Under the pieces are notes generated by a model. That model had not been told where the DNA came from, did no database searches, and worked only from the letters and a program-made list of their open reading frames with translations. A program made the position numbers and the translations under genes. This document shows positions 41,541-44,587 of a stretch of DNA of 44,587 nucleotides, piece by piece. Every line of letters begins with the position of its first letter. Position 1 is the first letter of the stretch. The DNA is from Micromonospora sicca (lineage in GTDB: Bacteria > Actinomycetota > Actinomycetes > Mycobacteriales > Micromonosporaceae), in assembly GCF_003172935.1 (NCBI RefSeq), contig NZ_QGKS01000218.1, positions 1 to 44,587 on the forward strand, given 5' to 3'.

Positions 41541-42299
41541 GTGCTCCGTCAGGTCACCGGCATCCGGTACGTCACCCCGCTGCGCGAGGGCGGCTCGCTG
41601 CCCGGCGTGGTGGAAGCCGACGACCTCGGCACCTACGTGGCGAAGTTCCGCGGCGCCGGGCAGGGGCCGAAGGCGCTGGTGGCGGAGGTGATCTGCGGCG
41701 AACTGGCCCGCCGGCTCGGGATGGCCGTGCCGCCGCTGGTGGTGCTCACCATCGACCCGGTCATCGGCCGGGCCGAGCCCGACCAGGAGGTGCAGGAGCT
41801 GCTGCGCAACAGCGGCGGCGCGAACCTGGGGATGGACTTCCTGCCCGGCGCGCTCGGCTACGACCCGGTCGCCCACCCGGTCGACGCGGCGCTGGCCTCC
41901 CGGGTGCTCTGGTTCGACGCGTTCACCGAGAACGTCGACCGGAGCTGGCGCAACCCCAACCTGCTGATCTGGCACCGGCAGCTGTGGCTGATCGACCACG
42001 GCGCCACCCTGTACTTCCATCACAATTGGCCGCGCGCCGAGGCCGCCGTGCACCGGGCCTACCGGGCCGACGACCACGTGCTCGCCCCGTACGCCACCCG
42101 GCTGGCCGAGGCGGACGCCGAGCTCGCCCCGCGGATCGACCGGGAGCTGCTCACCGAGGTCCTCGCGCTGGTGCCGGCGGAGTGGCTGACCGGCCCGGAC
42201 TTCGACACCCCCGACGCCGCCCGGGCGGCGTACGTGGACCACCTGGCCCGGCGGGTGGCGCGGACCGACGCCTGGCTGCCCGCGGGGAGCGTGGCATGA
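41541..42299 (+). CDS. HipA-like kinase domain protein
   Basis: A 252-residue protein of the HipA-like kinase-domain group. Y-V-AKFRGAGQGPKALVAEV (about 33-51) holds the likely ATP-binding Lys; FDAFTENVDRSWRNPNLLIW and LWLIDHGATLYFHHNW correspond to the catalytic N-D and metal-binding D-x-G segments. GTG at 41541. Its stop overlaps the DUF3037 start by four bases (ATGA); this pair recurs across actinobacteria and differs from classic hipBA in lacking an HTH partner. Substrate unknown. Confidence 0.82.
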   Translation: MLRQVTGIRYVTPLREGGSLPGVVEADDLGTYVAKFRGAGQGPKALVAEVICGELARRLGMAVPPLVVLTIDPVIGRAEPDQEVQELLRNSGGANLGMDFLPGALGYDPVAHPVDAALASRVLWFDAFTENVDRSWRNPNLLIWHRQLWLIDHGATLYFHHNWPRAEAAVHRAYRADDHVLAPYATRLAEADAELAPRIDRELLTEVLALVPAEWLTGPDFDTPDAARAAYVDHLARRVARTDAWLPAGSVA

Positions 42300-42664
42300 G
42301 AGAGCCGTTCGAGTACGCGGTGATCCGGCTGGTGCCCCGGGTGGAGCGCGGCGAGCAGATCAACGTGGGCGTGCTCCTCTACTGCCAGGCCCGCGGTTTC
42401 CTCGGTGCGCGTACCCATCTGGACGCCGACCGGGCGCGCGCCCTGGCCCCCGATGTGGACCTGGAGGCGGTGGCGGCGGCGCTGGGCTCCTGGGACCGGA
42501 CCTGCGGCGGCGACGGGCCGGCGCGGACGATGAAGCCGGGGGAGCGGTTCCGCTGGCTGGCCGCCCCGCGGAGCACGATGATCCAGGCCGGTCCGGTGCA
42601 CACCGGGCTGACCGCCGATCCGGCGGCGGAGCTCGACCGGCTGATGGCCGTCCTGGTCCGCTGA
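42296..42664 (+). CDS. DUF3037 protein
   Basis: A 122-residue DUF3037 protein: FEYAVIRLVPRVERGEQINV, GVLLYCQARGFLGAR and late DRLMAVLVR. ATG at 42296, coupled to the HipA-like gene. A long hairpin starts at its stop codon. Function unknown; it may be a partner or substrate of the kinase-like protein. Confidence 0.88.
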   Translation: MREPFEYAVIRLVPRVERGEQINVGVLLYCQARGFLGARTHLDADRARALAPDVDLEAVAAALGSWDRTCGGDGPARTMKPGERFRWLAAPRSTMIQAGPVHTGLTADPAAELDRLMAVLVR

Positions 42665-42719
42665 ACCCTGATCGCGCTACGCCAGCCTGGTCGCCGGCGG
42701 AGCGCGATCCCCCGTTCAG
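42661..42719 (+). terminator. Nested inverted repeat after DUF3037, probable terminator
   Basis: CTGAAC (42661-42666), then GATCGCGCT (42670-42678), 22 bases, AGCGCGATC (42701-42709), then GTTCAG (42714-42719). Two nested perfect stems start at the DUF3037 stop. No T tract. Confidence 0.65.
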
Positions 42720-42932
42720 GTTCGCCGGTGTGGGGCGGTGGCGGGGTTCCGCCGACACCGGTGCGACCAGGATCCCCGGCCGGCGGAGCCACGGCACCGT
42801 TGCGGATCGGAACTTGCGGAAATCTTGAGCAGGCGCAACCTATCGACCTCGATGACTGTGTGCGGTGACCGTTTGACGCCGCAAACAACGGGTAGTCGCC
42901 GGAGCTGATCCGATTTGAGGAGGGAACGTCTG

Positions 42933-43550
42933 ATGGATGGTCGGACCAAGGTCGCGGTGATCTACTACAGCGCGACCGGCATCACCTACCAGATGGCGCA
43001 GTCAGCGGTCGAAGCCGCCGGCGAGGCCGGGGCCGAGGTGCGCCTGCGCAAGGTACGTGAGCTGGCGCCCGACGAGGCGGTCCGCTCCAACTCCGGCTGG
43101 CAGGCGCACCACCTGGAGACCCAGGACGTGATGGAGGCGCAGCTCGACGACCTCTCCTGGGCCGACGCGGTGATCTTCGGCTCGCCCACCCGGTACGGCA
43201 TGGTCGCCGCCCAGCTCAAGCAGTTCATCGACACCACCGGCCCGCTCTGGGCCCAGGGCTCGCTGGCCAACAAGGTGTACTCGGCGTTCTGCTCGACGGC
43301 CACCTCGCACGGCGGCCAGGAGTCCACCCTGCTGGCCCTGTTCAACGTCTTCTACCACTGGGGCGGCATCGTGGTGGCCCCCGGCTACACCGACCCCAGC
43401 CAGTTCGTCGCGGGCAACCCGTACGGCGCCTCGCACACCAGCAACAACGGCGAGACCGCGCCCGACGACATCGCGCTCAAGGCGACCGCGCTGACCGTCC
43501 GACGCGCGGTGCAGATCAGCACGGCGCTGAAGAAGGGCCTGGCCGGCTGA
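42933..43550 (+). CDS. wrbA: NAD(P)H:quinone oxidoreductase, WrbA type
   Basis: A 205-residue flavodoxin-like WrbA. KVAVIYYSATGITYQMA binds the FMN phosphate; VIFGSPTRYGMVAAQLKQFI, FCSTATSHGGQESTLLAL and NVFYHWGGIVVAPGY are diagnostic. ATG at 42933 has GAGGAGGGAA upstream. It reduces quinones by two electrons using NAD(P)H and FMN, usually as a tetramer, protecting against redox cycling. Monocistronic. Confidence 0.95.
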   Translation: MDGRTKVAVIYYSATGITYQMAQSAVEAAGEAGAEVRLRKVRELAPDEAVRSNSGWQAHHLETQDVMEAQLDDLSWADAVIFGSPTRYGMVAAQLKQFIDTTGPLWAQGSLANKVYSAFCSTATSHGGQESTLLALFNVFYHWGGIVVAPGYTDPSQFVAGNPYGASHTSNNGETAPDDIALKATALTVRRAVQISTALKKGLAG

Positions 43551-43638
43551 CCCCGGCGGGCGGCGACCGGTGGTCGGACGGAGGGTGTGCAACTGTTGGC
43601 TGATTGACTAAGCGAAGCTATGTGGTACGTTCTTGATC

Positions 43639-44247
43639 ATGTCGTTGCTGCGTCTGGGTCCGGCCGCTGAGTACATCGGTGTGCATCCTGTGACGCTGCG
43701 CCGGTGGGCGGATGAGGGACGGGTGGCGGTGACGTGGGTTGGTCGGGAGCGTCGGTTCGACTCTGCGTTGCTCGATGCGTTCGTTGGACGGGGTGAGGCG
43801 GAACGGCCGCGCCGTGAGGCGTTGTATGTGCGGGTGTCGGGTACGTCTGGCCAGGAGACGTCGCTGGTGGCCCAAGAGGCGGAACTGCGGGCTACTGCTG
43901 CCGCCGAGGTGGTGGCGGTGTTCAAGGACAAGGCGTCTGGGCTGCGGGAGAACCGGCCGGGACTTGCCCGGCTGTTGAAGGGTGCGGCGGCGGGCGAGTT
44001 CACTGTGGTGAGAGTGACCCACCGCGACCGGTTGGCCCGGTTCGGCACGGCGTGGTTGACCGCTCTGCTCGCCCGTGACGGGGTGACTGTCGAGGTGCTG
44101 CATTCGAAGGGTTCGGCCGGTGGGGTCGAGGAACTGGTGGACGACTTCATGTCTCTGGTCGCCATGTTCGCCGGTCGGATGTACGGCCTGCGGTCGCGTG
44201 AGGCCAAGCGGCGACTGCTGGCGGCCGCGGGTAAAGGCGTGGGGTAG
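43639..44247 (+). CDS. tnpA: IS607-family serine transposase TnpA
   Basis: A 202-residue IS607-type transposase: N-terminal MerR-like helix-turn-helix (RLGPAAEYIGVHPVTLRRWA), then a resolvase catalytic domain with nucleophile S67 in LYVRVSGTSGQE and VTHRDRLARFGTAWL. ATG at 43639. Its TAG overlaps the next start codon by one base (TAGTG), the usual tnpA-tnpB arrangement. The sequence appears intact; the left end of the element should be in 43.55-43.63 kb. Confidence 0.9.
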   Translation: MSLLRLGPAAEYIGVHPVTLRRWADEGRVAVTWVGRERRFDSALLDAFVGRGEAERPRREALYVRVSGTSGQETSLVAQEAELRATAAAEVVAVFKDKASGLRENRPGLARLLKGAAAGEFTVVRVTHRDRLARFGTAWLTALLARDGVTVEVLHSKGSAGGVEELVDDFMSLVAMFAGRMYGLRSREAKRRLLAAAGKGVG

Positions 44248-44587
44248 TGGCTGGCTCCGTGTTGACGTCGACCGCGACCTGCACCGCATACCGGGCGGTG
44301 TGCGGCGGTAAGCCCGACGCGCCGGGGGTGCAGGCGCCCGTGTCGGGGCGGGTGCTCGCCGAACGGGTCGGGTGGCTGGCGGACCTGGTTCGGGGCATGG
44401 CCGACGAGGTGATCGGCGCGCGTTGGTCGGATGCTGACCTTGCGGAGCTTGCCGGTGGGGTCGGCCCTGATGGGCGGCGGCTGCCGGGCAACGGGTGGAT
44501 GGCGTTGCGCCGGCTCGGCTGGGGTGCGGTGCCGCCGGCGGGTGTGGTGGTGTCGGACCGGGTTCGTCGGATCGCCGAGGAAGAAGC
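44247..44587 (+). CDS. tnpB: TnpB-like protein of IS607, partial (cut by the window end)
   Basis: The frame from GTG 44247 stays open to the end of the window (about 113 residues). EVIGARWSDADLAELAGG, MALRRLGWGAVPPAGVV and VSDRVRRIAEEE resemble the N-terminus of actinobacterial IS607-associated TnpB-type proteins. The catalytic RuvC part lies beyond the window, so RNA-guided nuclease activity cannot be judged here. Confidence 0.7.
   Translation, partial: MAGSVLTSTATCTAYRAVCGGKPDAPGVQAPVSGRVLAERVGWLADLVRGMADEVIGARWSDADLAELAGGVGPDGRRLPGNGWMALRRLGWGAVPPAGVVVSDRVRRIAEEE

Noticed and set aside
41541..42664. A classic hipBA toxin-antitoxin pair
   Set aside because: There is no HTH antitoxin; the partner is DUF3037, so only a HipA-like kinase domain is claimed.
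1..44587. tRNA, rRNA or riboswitch genes
   Set aside because: I saw no cloverleaf, rRNA or known riboswitch core when reading both strands, though small RNAs could be missed by eye.

Overview
The window is high-GC, actinobacterial-looking chromosomal DNA. Supporting signs are very frequent GTG/TTG starts, GTGA/ATGA stop-start overlaps, apparent leaderless promoters, a DUF664-type DinB protein (a family linked to mycothiol), Holin-X/DUF3618 and PRC-barrel/DUF2382 genes, and an actinobacterial-style IS607 pair at the right end. A Micromonosporaceae-like host is my best guess, but no marker gene here proves it.

Layout. (1) 1-6.2 kb and 20.9-34.3 kb are accessory DNA: mostly single small genes or short operons (YCII, DHFR-like, GrpB, DUF885, DinB, SDR/DUF4386/ADH with TetR, ArsR/SRPBCC/DHFR-like, NUDIX, acetyltransferase, YdeI, VOC). 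They are separated by at least 13 related intergenic repeats with a left core like GGATCTGCCGC..GCGCG and a right core like TGCCGATGAGCGGACG. A tyrosine recombinase with an apparent frameshift sits among them, as does a nested pair of insertion sequences (ISAzo13-type inside an IS4-type element) whose borders and target duplications can be read exactly. (2) 6.8-9.1 kb is an envelope/stress-type cluster (small membrane protein, Holin-X, DUF3618, PRC-barrel/DUF2382). (3) 9.4-17.6 kb holds an ABC exporter with a lipoprotein, DedA and PAP2 proteins, a response regulator/histidine kinase/MFS operon and a second DedA. Two promoters here share an 11-bp-spaced TTCATG-type direct repeat, probably the response regulator's site. 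(4) 17.6-19.2 kb is a chimeric junction between the C-terminal half of a Kup potassium transporter and the N-terminal half of a replication-relaxation protein, followed by a CapA-like lipoprotein. (5) 34.3-44.6 kb looks like ordinary chromosome: a PaoABC-like molybdenum aldehyde oxidoreductase with a truncated XdhC and a MocA-like gene, an AlkZ/YcaQ-like glycosylase, a second broken PRC-barrel/DUF2382 gene, DUF4190, a HipA-like/DUF3037 pair, WrbA, and the start of an IS607 element.

Several genes carry single-base frameshifts, some in homopolymers (DHFR-like 420-1029, PRC/DUF2382 8398-9098, ADH 22838-23837, tyrosine recombinase 26539-27455, PRC/DUF2382 40183-40927). They are reported as broken genes, but sequencing error is a real alternative for the single-base cases. 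The nonsense codons, truncations and chimeric junction are harder to explain that way.

The most interesting signal is the repeat family. The repeats keep one orientation whatever the direction of the neighbouring genes, sit at gene boundaries, have partly inverted termini (CGTCCG..CGGACG) with variable hairpin-like centres, and cut the region into 0.5-4 kb gene units. This resembles a cassette array, although the repeats are not recognisable integron attC sites and the recombinase lacks an obvious IntI-specific insertion.
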